Assembly: GCF_001668575.1 (NCBI RefSeq)
Contig: NZ_LZMD01000090.1
Location: 1 to 64,000 of the forward strand
Direction: 5' to 3'
Source of the DNA: Mycobacterium sp. 1164985.4
Lineage (GTDB): Bacteria > Actinomycetota > Actinomycetes > Mycobacteriales > Mycobacteriaceae
Length of the DNA: 64,000 nucleotides
Below, piece by piece: positions 36,056-44,759 of this stretch (positions within the stretch are counted from its first letter, which is position 1; each line of letters begins with the position of its first letter). The position numbers and the translations under genes are program-made. The notes beneath the pieces were generated by a model. It was not told the DNA's origin. It worked only from the letters and a program-made list of their open reading frames with translations, and did no database searches.

Positions 36056-37215
36056 CAGTACGACCGGGGCAGCCCGAGCGAGGTCTGCGCGACGAAGTTG
36101 AGGATCATCTCCCTGCTGACCGGCGCGATGCGGGCCAGCTTCGACGCCGTGACCGCGGCGGCGATGCCGTACTCCTTGGTGAGCCCGTTGCCGCCCAACG
36201 ACTGCACCGCCTGATCGACCGCGCGCACCGACGCCTCGCCAGCGGCGTACTTGGCCATGTTCGCGGCCTCGGCGGCACCGATGTCGTCACCGGTGTCGTA
36301 GAGCCACGCCGCCTTCTGCATCATCAGCTTCGCCAGCTCGATCTCGATGTGATTCTGCGCCAACGGATGCGAGAGCCCTTGGTGGGCGCCGATCGGTGTC
36401 TTCCACACCTGTCGCGTCTTGACGTAGTCGACGGCCTTGTCGATCGCGAACCGGCCCATGCCGACCGCGCTGGCGGCGCCCATGATCCGCTCGGGATTCA
36501 GCCCGGCGAACAGCTGCGCGATCGCGGCGTCCTCGGAGCCGACCAGGGCGTCGGCGGGCAGCCGGACCTCGTCGAGGAAGAGCTGGAATTGGTTCTCCGG
36601 GCTGACCAGTTCCATCTCGATCTTCGTCCAGTGCAAACCCTTGGTGTCGGTGGGCACGATGAACAACGCCGGCTTGAGGTTCCCGGTCTTGTGGTCTTCC
36701 GTCCGACCTACCACAAGCACCGCCTGCGCCTGGTCGACGCCCGAGATGTACACCTTTTGACCCGACAGGATCCAGTCGCCGCCGTCGCGCCGTGCGGTGG
36801 TGGTGATGCGGTGGCTGTTGGAGCCCGCGTCGGGTTCGGTGATCGCGAACGCCATCGTGATCGAACCGTCGGCGATCCCCGGCAGCCAACGCTTCTTCTG
36901 GTCCTCGGTGCCGAACTTAGCGATGATGGTGCCGTTGATCGCGGGGGAGACCACCATCAGCAACAGCGGGCATCCCGCCGCCGCCATCTCCTCCATCACG
37001 ATCGACAGCTCGTACATGCCCGCGCCGCCGCCGCCGTACTCCTCGGGCAGGTTCACCCCGATGAAGCCGAGTTTTCCTGCTTCCGACCACAACTCGTCGG
37101 TGTGCTGATCGGCGCGGGCCTTCTCCAGGTAATAGTCCTGACCGAAGTTCGCGGCCATGGCGGCGACCGACTTGCGTAACGCCTGCTGCTCTTCGGTCTC
37201 GACGAAACTGCTCAC
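36055..37215 (-). CDS. fadE12: acyl-CoA dehydrogenase FadE12
   Basis: A 386-residue FAD enzyme catalysing alpha,beta-dehydrogenation of an acyl-CoA. Seen: LPEEYGGGGAGMYELSIVMEEMA, the flavin/substrate strand AFAITEPDAGSNSHRITT, GQKVYISG and QSLGGNGLTKEYG near the C-terminus. The GTG at 37215 overlaps the accA2 stop (GTGA) and has AAGGAGAG just upstream. The open frame continues to 37356 without homology. Corresponds to Rv0972c. Confidence 0.93.
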   Translation of the reverse strand: MSSFVETEEQQALRKSVAAMAANFGQDYYLEKARADQHTDELWSEAGKLGFIGVNLPEEYGGGGAGMYELSIVMEEMAAAGCPLLLMVVSPAINGTIIAKFGTEDQKKRWLPGIADGSITMAFAITEPDAGSNSHRITTTARRDGGDWILSGQKVYISGVDQAQAVLVVGRTEDHKTGNLKPALFIVPTDTKGLHWTKIEMELVSPENQFQLFLDEVRLPADALVGSEDAAIAQLFAGLNPERIMGAASAVGMGRFAIDKAVDYVKTRQVWKTPIGAHQGLSHPLAQNHIEIELAKLMMQKAAWLYDTGDDIGAAEAANMAKYAAGEASVRAVDQAVQSLGGNGLTKEYGIAAAVTASKLARIAPVSREMILNFVAQTSLGLPRSY

Positions 37216-39149
37216 TGCTCTCCTTCGGCTTGGGCGAGGACTCGGGCTATGACGAAGCCGACGTCGACCTGTTGGCCGGGCTCCACATTGAGTTCGGCGA
37301 GCACACCGTCGCTGGGCGCGGTGATGGTGTGTTCCATCTTCATCGCCTCCAGCCACACCAGCGGTTGGCCCGCGGTGACGGCGTCGCCGACTCCGGCGCC
37401 CACGCGCAGCACCGAACCGGGCATCGGCGCCAGCAGCGAACCGTGCGCGACCGCGTCGTCGGGATCACCGAAACGCGGTATTGCAATGAGATGCACCGGG
37501 CCCGTAGGGCAGTCGACGAAAACGTCGTGGCCGTACCGCGCCACCTCGAACGGCCGGTCGACACCCGCCACGGTCAACACGACACGGTCCGGAGTCGCGG
37601 AGACGAGCGATACGCCGTCGTGGTCGGGCAACTCGAGGCCCGACCGAGTGAACCGGTAGCGGACCTCATGTTCGGCCCCCGCGGAGTCCGTGTACCGCTT
37701 GACCTGGTGTCCCGACGCCAGATTGCGCCACCCGCTGGGAGCGGCCGCGAATGCTACAGCGTCACCGCGGTTCTGGGCCGCATTGGCGAGCGCGGCGGCC
37801 ACCGCGGACAATGCGACCGTGCGAGCGTCAGTGAGCGGTGCGGCCAACGCGGCGAGGCCGTGCGTGTCGAAGAACGCGGTGTCGGTCGCACCGTCGACGA
37901 AGGCTGGATGCCGCAGTACGTTGACCAGCAGGTCACGGTTGGTACGCACACCGTGAATGCGGCTGCGCGTCAGAGCGTCCGCGAGAACGGCGGCCGCCTG
38001 CCGCCGGCTGGGCGCAGCGGAGATCACCTTGGCCAGCATCGGGTCGTAGAAGATGGACACCACCGAGCCGTCAACGATTCCGGAATCCACGCGGACATTG
38101 GCCGGGACCTCGAACCGGTGCACGGTGCCGGCCTGCGGCTGCCAATCCTTCGCCGGATCCTCGGCGTAGAGGCGGGCCTCGATCGCGTGCCCCCGTGACG
38201 GCGGCGGCTCCGTGTCGAGCCTGCCACCGTCGGCGACCCGCAGTTGCAGCTCAACGAGATCCAGGCCCGTGGTTTCCTCGGTCACGGGGTGTTCGACCTG
38301 CAACCGGGTGTTCATCTCGAGGAAGTAGAAGTCCCCGGAAGCGTCCGCCATGAACTCAACGGTGCCCGCACCGGTGTAGCCGATGGCGGTCGCGGCCAGC
38401 CGCGCGGCATCGAAAAGCTTGGCGCGCATGCCCGGTGTGCGCTCGACAAGCGGTGAGGGCGCCTCCTCGATGATCTTCTGGTGGCGCCGCTGGATCGAGC
38501 ATTCGCGTTCGCCGACCGCCCAAACGGTGTCGTGCTCGTCGGCGAGCACCTGGACCTCGACGTGGTGCCCGCTGGCCAGATAGCGCTCGCAGAACACCGT
38601 CGGGTCGCCGAATGCGGCAGCCGCCTCCCGGCGCGCGGCCTCGACCTGGCTCGACAAATCCGACAGCTCGCGGACAACACGCATTCCGCGACCGCCGCCT
38701 CCCGCGGACGCCTTGATCAACACGGGCAGTTGGTCGGCGGTAACGCTCTCGGGGTCCAGCTCGTCGAGGACCGGCACGCCCGCGGCGGCCATCATCTTCT
38801 TCGCCTCGATCTTGCTGCCCATCGCGGCCACCGCTGCGGGGGGTGGTCCGATCCACGTCAAGTCCGCGTCGCGCACCGCACTCGCGAATTCGGCGTTCTC
38901 CGAGAGGAAACCGTAGCCGGGATGGACGGCATCGGCGCCGGCCGCCCGCGCCGCAGCGATCAGCTGTTCGGCGTCGAGGTATCCGTTGCGACCTTGCAGG
39001 CGTACCCGCGCATCGGCTTCACCGACATGCGGGGAGTGCTCGTCGGGATCGGTGTAGACGGCGACCGTTCCGATGCCGAGCCGCCTGCACGTGGCGAAGA
39101 CCCGCCGGGCGATCTCGCCGCGGTTGGCGACCAGGACTCGAGTGATCAT
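37212..39149 (-). CDS. accA2: acyl-CoA carboxylase alpha chain (biotin carboxylase + BCCP)
   Basis: A 645-residue biotin-dependent subunit. Biotin carboxylase spans about 1-445: ITRVLVANRGEIARRV, the ATP-grasp loop SAGGGGRGM, ECSIQRRHQKIIEE and FLEMNTRLQVEHPVTE. The biotinyl domain is C-terminal with EAMKM (biotin on K604). It carboxylates biotin with ATP and bicarbonate for AccD2. ATG at 39149 is chosen; an in-frame GTG at 39158 overlapping the accD2 stop (GTGA) is an equally plausible start. Rv0973c homologue. Confidence 0.95.
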   Translation of the reverse strand: MITRVLVANRGEIARRVFATCRRLGIGTVAVYTDPDEHSPHVGEADARVRLQGRNGYLDAEQLIAAARAAGADAVHPGYGFLSENAEFASAVRDADLTWIGPPPAAVAAMGSKIEAKKMMAAAGVPVLDELDPESVTADQLPVLIKASAGGGGRGMRVVRELSDLSSQVEAARREAAAAFGDPTVFCERYLASGHHVEVQVLADEHDTVWAVGERECSIQRRHQKIIEEAPSPLVERTPGMRAKLFDAARLAATAIGYTGAGTVEFMADASGDFYFLEMNTRLQVEHPVTEETTGLDLVELQLRVADGGRLDTEPPPSRGHAIEARLYAEDPAKDWQPQAGTVHRFEVPANVRVDSGIVDGSVVSIFYDPMLAKVISAAPSRRQAAAVLADALTRSRIHGVRTNRDLLVNVLRHPAFVDGATDTAFFDTHGLAALAAPLTDARTVALSAVAAALANAAQNRGDAVAFAAAPSGWRNLASGHQVKRYTDSAGAEHEVRYRFTRSGLELPDHDGVSLVSATPDRVVLTVAGVDRPFEVARYGHDVFVDCPTGPVHLIAIPRFGDPDDAVAHGSLLAPMPGSVLRVGAGVGDAVTAGQPLVWLEAMKMEHTITAPSDGVLAELNVEPGQQVDVGFVIARVLAQAEGEQ

Positions 39150-39154
39150 CACGC

Positions 39155-40750
39155 TCACATCCGGAAGACGCCGAAGTTCGACGTCCCCTCGATCGGGCCA
39201 TTGGCGATGGCGGACAGACACATTCCGAGTACCGTTCGGGTGTCGCGCGGATCGATCACGCCGTCGTCGTAGAGCCGGCCGGACAGAAACATCGGAAGCG
39301 ACTCCGCGTCGATCTGCGCTTCGACCGCGGCCCGCAGGGCGGCGTCGGCGTCCTCGTCGACGGCCTGGCCCCGCGCCTCGGCGGCGGCGCGGCTGACGAT
39401 CGACAGGACGCCCGCCAGCTGAGTTCCGCCCATCACCGCCGATTTGGCGCTCGGCCAGGCGAACAGGAAGCGCGGATCGTAGGCGCGCCCGCACATACCG
39501 TAGTGGCCAGCGCCGTACGAGGCACCGATCAGCAGCGAGATGTGGGGCACGGTCGAGTTCGATACGGCGTTGATCATCATCGACCCGTGCTTGATCATGC
39601 CGCCTTCCTCGTACTTGCGCCCGACCATGTACCCGGTCGTGTTGTGCAGGAACAACAGTGGCGTATTCGAGCGATTCGCGAGCTGGATGAACTGGGTGGC
39701 CTTCTGTGACTCCTCGCTGAACAGCACGCCGCGGGCGTTGGCCAGGATGCCGATCGGGTAGCCGTAAAGGCGCGCCCACCCCGTCACCAACGACGAGCCG
39801 TACATCGGTTTGAACTCGTCGAAATCTGAGCCGTCGACGACGCGGGCGATCACATCGCGGGGGTCGAACGGGATGCGCAGATCCGCCGGCACGATGCCGA
39901 CCAGCTCTTCGGCGTCGAAGAGCGGCTCAACAACGGGCGCGGGCGTCGGACCCTGCTTGCGCCAGTTCAGCCGGGCGACGACGCGCCGGCCGATCCGGAT
40001 GGCATCGGGTTCGTCGAGCGCGAAGTAGTCGGCTAGACCCGATGTGCGGGCGTGCATCTCGGCACCGCCGAGCGACTCGTCGTCGGCTTCCTCACCGGTG
40101 GCCATCTTCACTAACGGCGGCCCCGCCAGGAACACCTTGGACCGTTCCTTGATCATCACGACGTGGTCGGACATGCCGGGGATGTACGCGCCACCCGCGG
40201 TCGAGTTGCCGAACACCAGGGCGACCGTCGGAATTCCTGCCGCCGACAACCTGGTCAGGTCGCGGAACATCTGCCCGCCGGGGATGAAGATCTCCTTCTG
40301 CGTCGGCAGGTCGGCGCCGCCGGACTCAACCAGCGAGATCAGCGGAAGCCGGTTCTCCAGCGCGATCTGGTTGGCGCGCAGCATCTTCTTCAGCGTCCAC
40401 GGGTTGCTGGTGCCGCCCTTGACGGTGGGGTCATTGGCCACGAGCAGGCATTCGGTGCCCTCGACCGCGCCGATGCCTGTGATGAGGCTGGCGCCGACCG
40501 TGAAGTCGCTGCCCCATGCGGCCAGCGGGCTCAGCTCCAGGAACGGTGAGTCGGGATCGATGAGCAGCTCGATGCGTTCGCGGGCGGTCAGCTTGCCACG
40601 GTCGTGGTGTCGTTGCACGTACTTCTCGCCGCCACCTGCGAGTGCCTTGGCGTGCTCGGCCTCGAGTTCGGCGAGCTTGGTTGCCATCGCCGCCCTCGCC
40701 TCGCCGAAGGTCGGCGACGCGGCGTCGAGCGTCGAGCGAAGAGTGGTCAC
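39155..40750 (-). CDS. accD2: acyl-CoA carboxylase beta chain (carboxyltransferase)
   Basis: A 531-residue carboxyltransferase. N-half: HHDRGKLTARERIELLID, ESGGADLPTQ and FGNSTAGGAYIPGMSD. C-half: GVLFSEESQKATQFIQLAN, NTTGYMVGRKYEEGGMIKHG and GASYGAGHYGMCGRAYDPRFLFAWP, which follows methylcrotonyl/geranyl-CoA carboxylase rather than propionyl-CoA carboxylase. GTG at 40750 overlaps the fadE13 stop (GTGA). Works with AccA2. Rv0974c homologue. Confidence 0.94.
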   Translation of the reverse strand: MTTLRSTLDAASPTFGEARAAMATKLAELEAEHAKALAGGGEKYVQRHHDRGKLTARERIELLIDPDSPFLELSPLAAWGSDFTVGASLITGIGAVEGTECLLVANDPTVKGGTSNPWTLKKMLRANQIALENRLPLISLVESGGADLPTQKEIFIPGGQMFRDLTRLSAAGIPTVALVFGNSTAGGAYIPGMSDHVVMIKERSKVFLAGPPLVKMATGEEADDESLGGAEMHARTSGLADYFALDEPDAIRIGRRVVARLNWRKQGPTPAPVVEPLFDAEELVGIVPADLRIPFDPRDVIARVVDGSDFDEFKPMYGSSLVTGWARLYGYPIGILANARGVLFSEESQKATQFIQLANRSNTPLLFLHNTTGYMVGRKYEEGGMIKHGSMMINAVSNSTVPHISLLIGASYGAGHYGMCGRAYDPRFLFAWPSAKSAVMGGTQLAGVLSIVSRAAAEARGQAVDEDADAALRAAVEAQIDAESLPMFLSGRLYDDGVIDPRDTRTVLGMCLSAIANGPIEGTSNFGVFRM

Positions 40751-41904
40751 GACTGAAATCCCAACGTCTTGGCGGCCAACGAAGTCAGTATCTCGGTTGT
40801 GCCGCCGCCGATTCCGAGAATCCGCATATCGCGATACTGACGTTCGACCTCCGACTCGGCCATATAGCCCATCCCGCCGAACAACTGCACGGCCTGGTTG
40901 GCCACCCACTCGCCGGCCTCGACGGCGGTGTTCTTGGCGAAGCACACCGCGGCGATCAGATCGGTCTCACCGGAGATCTGCCGCTCAACGACGTGGTGTG
41001 TGTACACCCGTGCGACGTCGACGCGCCGGGCCATCTCCGCGAGCGTGTTCTGCACCTGTTGTCGTGAGATCAGCGGCCGGCCAAAGGTTTCCCGGCTACG
41101 GCACCACTCGACGGTCAGGTCGAGGCACCGTTGCGCGCTGGCATAGGCCTGCGTGGCGAGCCCGACACGCTCGGAGACGAACGCCGCCGCGATCTGCAGG
41201 AAACCGGAGTTCTCGACGCCCACCAGGTTGGCTGCGGGAACGCGGACGTCGGTGTAGGACAGTTCGGCGGTGTCCGATGAGCGCCAGCCCATCTTGTCGA
41301 GTTTGCGGGTGACTTCGAATCCGGGGGTGCCCTTGTCGACCACGATCAACGAGATCCCCGCCGCCCCCGGCCCTCCGGTGCGCACCGCGGTCACGACGTA
41401 GTCGGCGCGCACGCCCGAGGTGATGTAGGTCTTAGCGCCGTTGATGATGAAGTCCCCATCTCCCGAGCCGTCTCGCACAGCTTTGGTCGTCAGGTGACCG
41501 ACGTCGGAGCCGCCGCCGGGCTCGGTGATCGCGAGGCTGCCGATCTTCTCCCCGTTCAGCGTCGGCCGCACATAGGTGTCGATCAGCCGCTCGTCGCCGG
41601 ACGCGATCATGTGCGGCACCGCGATACCCGAGGTGAACAGCGAGGCGAAGACGCCGCCCGGAGAGCCGGCGTAGTGCATCTCCTCGCAGATCACCACGGC
41701 GTCGGCGCCGTCGCCGCCACCACCGCCGACCGACTCGGGAAAGCCGGCGCCCAACAGGCCGGCCTCGCCCGCCTTCTGGTGGAGTTCGCGCGGTATCTCG
41801 CCGTCACGTTCCCACTCGTCGACGTGCGGGAGCACCTCGCGTTCGGCGAATGTCCGCACGGCCTTGCGGAGCTCATCGCGTTCGGGCGTGTGCCACATGC
41901 TCAC
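40747..41904 (-). CDS. fadE13: acyl-CoA dehydrogenase FadE13
   Basis: A 385-residue acyl-CoA dehydrogenase. Features: FPESVGGGGGDGADAVVICEEM, LAITEPGGGSDVGHLTT, GAKTYITSGVRADY, TFGRPLISRQQVQNTLAEMA and VQLFGGMGYMAESEVERQYRDMRILGIGGGTTEI split over the C-terminal domain. GTG at 41904 overlaps the upstream stop (GTGA); an ATG two codons later is possible. Rv0975c homologue and AtuD/LiuA-like in context. Confidence 0.93.
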   Translation of the reverse strand: MSMWHTPERDELRKAVRTFAEREVLPHVDEWERDGEIPRELHQKAGEAGLLGAGFPESVGGGGGDGADAVVICEEMHYAGSPGGVFASLFTSGIAVPHMIASGDERLIDTYVRPTLNGEKIGSLAITEPGGGSDVGHLTTKAVRDGSGDGDFIINGAKTYITSGVRADYVVTAVRTGGPGAAGISLIVVDKGTPGFEVTRKLDKMGWRSSDTAELSYTDVRVPAANLVGVENSGFLQIAAAFVSERVGLATQAYASAQRCLDLTVEWCRSRETFGRPLISRQQVQNTLAEMARRVDVARVYTHHVVERQISGETDLIAAVCFAKNTAVEAGEWVANQAVQLFGGMGYMAESEVERQYRDMRILGIGGGTTEILTSLAAKTLGFQS

Positions 41905-43619
41905 GACATCAGCTCCTCGGGAATGTCGACATATCTGCTGCGCAACCACTCGCCGAGCCCTTTCGCCTGGGGATCGAACCGAGCCTGGTAGGCGACGCCC
42001 TCGCCGAGGATGCCCTCGATGACGAAGTTGACTGCTCGAAGGTTGGGCAGCAGATACCGGGCGACCTCGAGATCCCTTGTCTCGGGCAGCAGCTCGCGCA
42101 GCTTGTCGATCGTCAGCATGTGCGAGAGCCAACGCCACTGCTGGTCGGTGCGCACCCACACGCCGACGTTCGCGCTGCCACCCTTGTCGCCGCTGCGGGC
42201 GCCTGCGATGACGCCGAGCGGCGCGCGTCGGGTTTCACCGAACGGCAGCGGCTCGGGTAGGGCGAACGGCGGCACTGGCGAAAGCTCCAAGGTTTCCTGC
42301 GCGGGCGGTATCTCGACACGGGGACCGTCGGCGTGCACGGCGACGTGGGGCACCTCCGTCGCCGCGACGAACGCCGGCCTGAACACGCCGTAGACCTGAC
42401 CTTGACCGGGCGGGCTGGTGGCATGGAATCCGGGATAGCTCGCAAGCGCGAGTTCGACTGCTGCAGAGGAGAATTGGCGACCGACGTTGTCTGGGTCGGG
42501 ATCGCGTACGACGCAGCGCAGCAGCGCGCTGGCCGCCTCCTCGGTGTCGGCGTCGTCGTGGTCGGTGCGCGCCAGCGACCACTCCAGCTCGGCCGGCTTG
42601 ACGGTCAGTGCCGCCTCTAGCTGGCGCCGCACCAACTCGGCCTTGGCCTCGATGTCGAGCCCGGTGAGGACGAGCGTCATCTCGTTGCGAAAGCCGCCGA
42701 TGGCGTTGAGTGACACCTTCAGGGTGGGCGGCGGGGGTTCCCCGCGCACGCCGGAGATTTGCACGCGGTCCGGTCCGTCATCGGACAACTCGATGCTGTC
42801 GACGCGCAGCGTCGCGTCGGGGTTGGCGTAGCGCGCCCCTCCGATCTCGTACAGCAGTTGTGCGGTGACGGTGTCGACGCTGACCGCTCCGCCGGTGCCC
42901 GGGTGTTTGGTGATGACCGACGATCCGTCCGAGTGGATCTCGGCGAGCGGAAAGCCCGGGTGGGTCAGCGCGCTCAGATCAGTGAAGTCTCGCGCGAAAA
43001 ACGCGTAGTTGCCGCCGGTGGCCTGGGCACCGCATTCGATGACGTGCCCGGCCGCGATCGCACCGGCGAGTCTGTCGTAGTCCGAACGGCTCCAGCCGTG
43101 GTGCGCGGCCGCCGGCCCGACGGTGACGGATGCGTCGGTGACGCGGCCGGTGACCACCACGTCGGCGCCCGCCTCGAGACAGTCGACGATGCCCCACGCG
43201 CCGAGATAGGCGTTGGCGGCCAGAACCGACCCGAAGCCGAACTCGTCCACGCGACCGATCAGGTCGTCGCCCTCGACGTGCGCCACGTTGACCGTCAGCC
43301 CCAGCCGCTCGGCGAGCGCACGCACCGCCTCGGCGAGCCCCGCGGGGTTCAGCCCTCCGGCGTTGGTGACGATGCGCACACCCCGGTCGAGCGCGGTGCC
43401 CAGACACTCCTCGAGCTGGGTCAGGAACGTCTTGGCATAGCCGCGGTCGGCCGACTTCGCGCGGTCGCGCGCGAGAATCAACATCGTGAGCTCGGCCAGA
43501 TAATCGCCGGTCAGGTAGTCGAGATCACCACCGGCCAGCATCTCGCGCATGGCCGCGAGCCGGTCGCCGTAGAACCCCGAGCAGTTGCCGATGCGGACCG
43601 GACCACGAGCAGAGGTCAC
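41901..43619 (-). CDS. AtuA-like (DUF1446) acyclic terpene utilisation family protein
   Basis: A 572-residue protein, first gene of the operon. It begins PVRIGNCSGFYGDRLAAM and has VTNAGGLNPAGLA, VVTGRVTDASVTVGPAAAHHGW, GHVIECGAQATGGNY and a C-terminal domain with AGARSGDKGGSANVGVW, the full AtuA layout. AtuA is needed for growth on citronellol and geraniol in Pseudomonas but its reaction is not established. GTG at 43619 with AAGGGAG about 6 bases upstream. A 16-bp palindrome lies 29 bases before the start. Confidence 0.9.
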   Translation of the reverse strand: MTSARGPVRIGNCSGFYGDRLAAMREMLAGGDLDYLTGDYLAELTMLILARDRAKSADRGYAKTFLTQLEECLGTALDRGVRIVTNAGGLNPAGLAEAVRALAERLGLTVNVAHVEGDDLIGRVDEFGFGSVLAANAYLGAWGIVDCLEAGADVVVTGRVTDASVTVGPAAAHHGWSRSDYDRLAGAIAAGHVIECGAQATGGNYAFFARDFTDLSALTHPGFPLAEIHSDGSSVITKHPGTGGAVSVDTVTAQLLYEIGGARYANPDATLRVDSIELSDDGPDRVQISGVRGEPPPPTLKVSLNAIGGFRNEMTLVLTGLDIEAKAELVRRQLEAALTVKPAELEWSLARTDHDDADTEEAASALLRCVVRDPDPDNVGRQFSSAAVELALASYPGFHATSPPGQGQVYGVFRPAFVAATEVPHVAVHADGPRVEIPPAQETLELSPVPPFALPEPLPFGETRRAPLGVIAGARSGDKGGSANVGVWVRTDQQWRWLSHMLTIDKLRELLPETRDLEVARYLLPNLRAVNFVIEGILGEGVAYQARFDPQAKGLGEWLRSRYVDIPEELMS

Positions 43620-43647
43620 GCGGGCTCCCTTCGTCGCGGCCGCTGCC

Positions 43648-43663
43648 AACCAACCGGTAGGTT
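43648..43663. promoter_or_regulatory. 16-bp palindromic operator before the AtuA/FadE/Acc operon
   Basis: AACCAACCGGTAGGTT is symmetric at 14 of 16 positions (AACCnACCGGTnGGTT) and lies 29-44 bases before the operon's first GTG, where a promoter is expected. This is the typical form of a TetR-family operator in acyl-CoA degradation regulons. No TetR gene is nearby, so the regulator is unknown. Confidence 0.6.
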
Positions 43664-43715
43664 AACGATGAGCGGCGGTACCGCGTCAAGGTTCGGGCCA
43701 TCGAATTCGGCTGTT

Positions 43716-43745
43716 TTGGAGGCTACGCAGGTCGTTGGCTATCCT
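43716..43745 (+). promoter_or_regulatory. possible promoter of rpmF
   Basis: TTGGAG and TATCCT are separated by 18 bases, 70 bases before the rpmF start. The -35 box is a reasonable sigma-A match and the -10 box is moderate. Tentative. Confidence 0.35.
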
Positions 43746-43814
43746 GAAGAACACTTGCCGTCGCCTGACCGTGTGCGCGGCGCCAGACTTACCCCTCAAG
43801 AGGAGATCTCGACC

Positions 43815-43988
43815 ATGGCTGTGCCCAAGCGCAGGATGTCGCGCGCGAACACCCGTAGCCGGCGCGCGCAGTGGAAGGCCAAGCGCACCGAGCTCGTGGG
43901 CGTCAACGTCGCCGGTCAGCAGCACAAGGTGCCGCGCCGGCTGCTCAAGGCCGCTCGCCTCGGTCTGATCGACCTGGACCGCCGCTAA
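43815..43988 (+). CDS. rpmF: 50S ribosomal protein L32
   Basis: A 57-residue basic protein starting MAVPKRRMSRANTRSRRAQ, the L32 signature. No Cys pair is present, so this is the zinc-independent form. AGGAGA lies 8 bases before the ATG. Corresponds to Rv0979A. The frame is open far upstream opposite the AtuA-like gene, but homology starts at this ATG. Confidence 0.96.
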   Translation: MAVPKRRMSRANTRSRRAQWKAKRTELVGVNVAGQQHKVPRRLLKAARLGLIDLDRR

Positions 43989-44031
43989 CACCGGACCGGA
44001 TGTCGCCGACGACCCCAGCGGCACCGGCGCG

Positions 44032-44050
44032 CCTCTCAGGTCACTCTCAG
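44032..44050 (+). promoter_or_regulatory. MprA-box-like direct repeat before mprA
   Basis: CCTCTCAG and ACTCTCAG are 8-base direct repeats separated by exactly 3 bases (19 bp in all), 16 bases before the mprA GTG. The MprA box of M. tuberculosis is described as two loosely conserved 8-bp direct repeats with a 3-bp spacer, so this is a good autoregulation site. Confidence 0.65.
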
Positions 44051-44066
44051 ATAGGGGGTTGACACT

Positions 44067-44759
44067 GTGGCTGTGCGCATACTTGTCGTCGATGACGATC
44101 GTGCGGTGCGCGAGTCGCTGCGCCGTTCGCTTTCCTTCAATGGTTACTCCGTAGAACTCGCCGGGGACGGCCTCGAAGCATTGGATCGCATCGCCAGCGA
44201 TCGCCCCGACGCCCTGGTCCTGGATGTGATGATGCCGCGGCTGGACGGTCTCGAGGTGTGCCGTCAGCTTCGCAGCACCGGCGACGACCTGCCGATCCTT
44301 GTGCTGACGGCGCGTGACTCGGTCTCCGAGCGGGTGGCAGGCCTCGATGCCGGCGCCGACGACTATCTGCCGAAGCCGTTCGCGCTCGAAGAACTGCTGG
44401 CCCGGATGCGGGCGCTGCTGCGGCGTACGGGTCCCGACAACGGTGCCGAGTCGGCTGCGATGACCTTCTCCGATCTGACACTGGACCCGGTCACTCGCGA
44501 GGTGACCAGGGGCCAGCGCCAGATCAGCCTCACCCGCACCGAGTTTGCGCTGCTCGAGATGCTCATCGCCAATCCGCGCCGGGTGCTGACCCGCAGCCGC
44601 ATCCTCGAAGAGGTGTGGGGATTCGATTTCCCGACGTCCGGCAACGCCCTCGAGGTGTACGTCGGTTACCTGCGCCGCAAGACCGAAGCCGAAGGAGAGC
44701 CGCGACTGATCCACACCGTGCGCGGGGTGGGTTATGTACTTCGCGAAACGCCTCCCTGA
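44067..44759 (+). CDS. mprA: response regulator MprA
   Basis: An OmpR-family regulator, 230 residues, nearly identical in pattern to Rv0981. The receiver has the acidic cluster VVDDD at 8-11, D53 in LVLDVMMPRLDG, and KPFALEELLAR. The winged-helix DNA-binding domain ends with HTVRGVGYVLRE. It controls envelope-stress genes including sigE, sigB and pepD. GTG start with AGGGGG 8 bases upstream; overlaps mprB by one base. Confidence 0.97.
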   Translation: MAVRILVVDDDRAVRESLRRSLSFNGYSVELAGDGLEALDRIASDRPDALVLDVMMPRLDGLEVCRQLRSTGDDLPILVLTARDSVSERVAGLDAGADDYLPKPFALEELLARMRALLRRTGPDNGAESAAMTFSDLTLDPVTREVTRGQRQISLTRTEFALLEMLIANPRRVLTRSRILEEVWGFDFPTSGNALEVYVGYLRRKTEAEGEPRLIHTVRGVGYVLRETPP

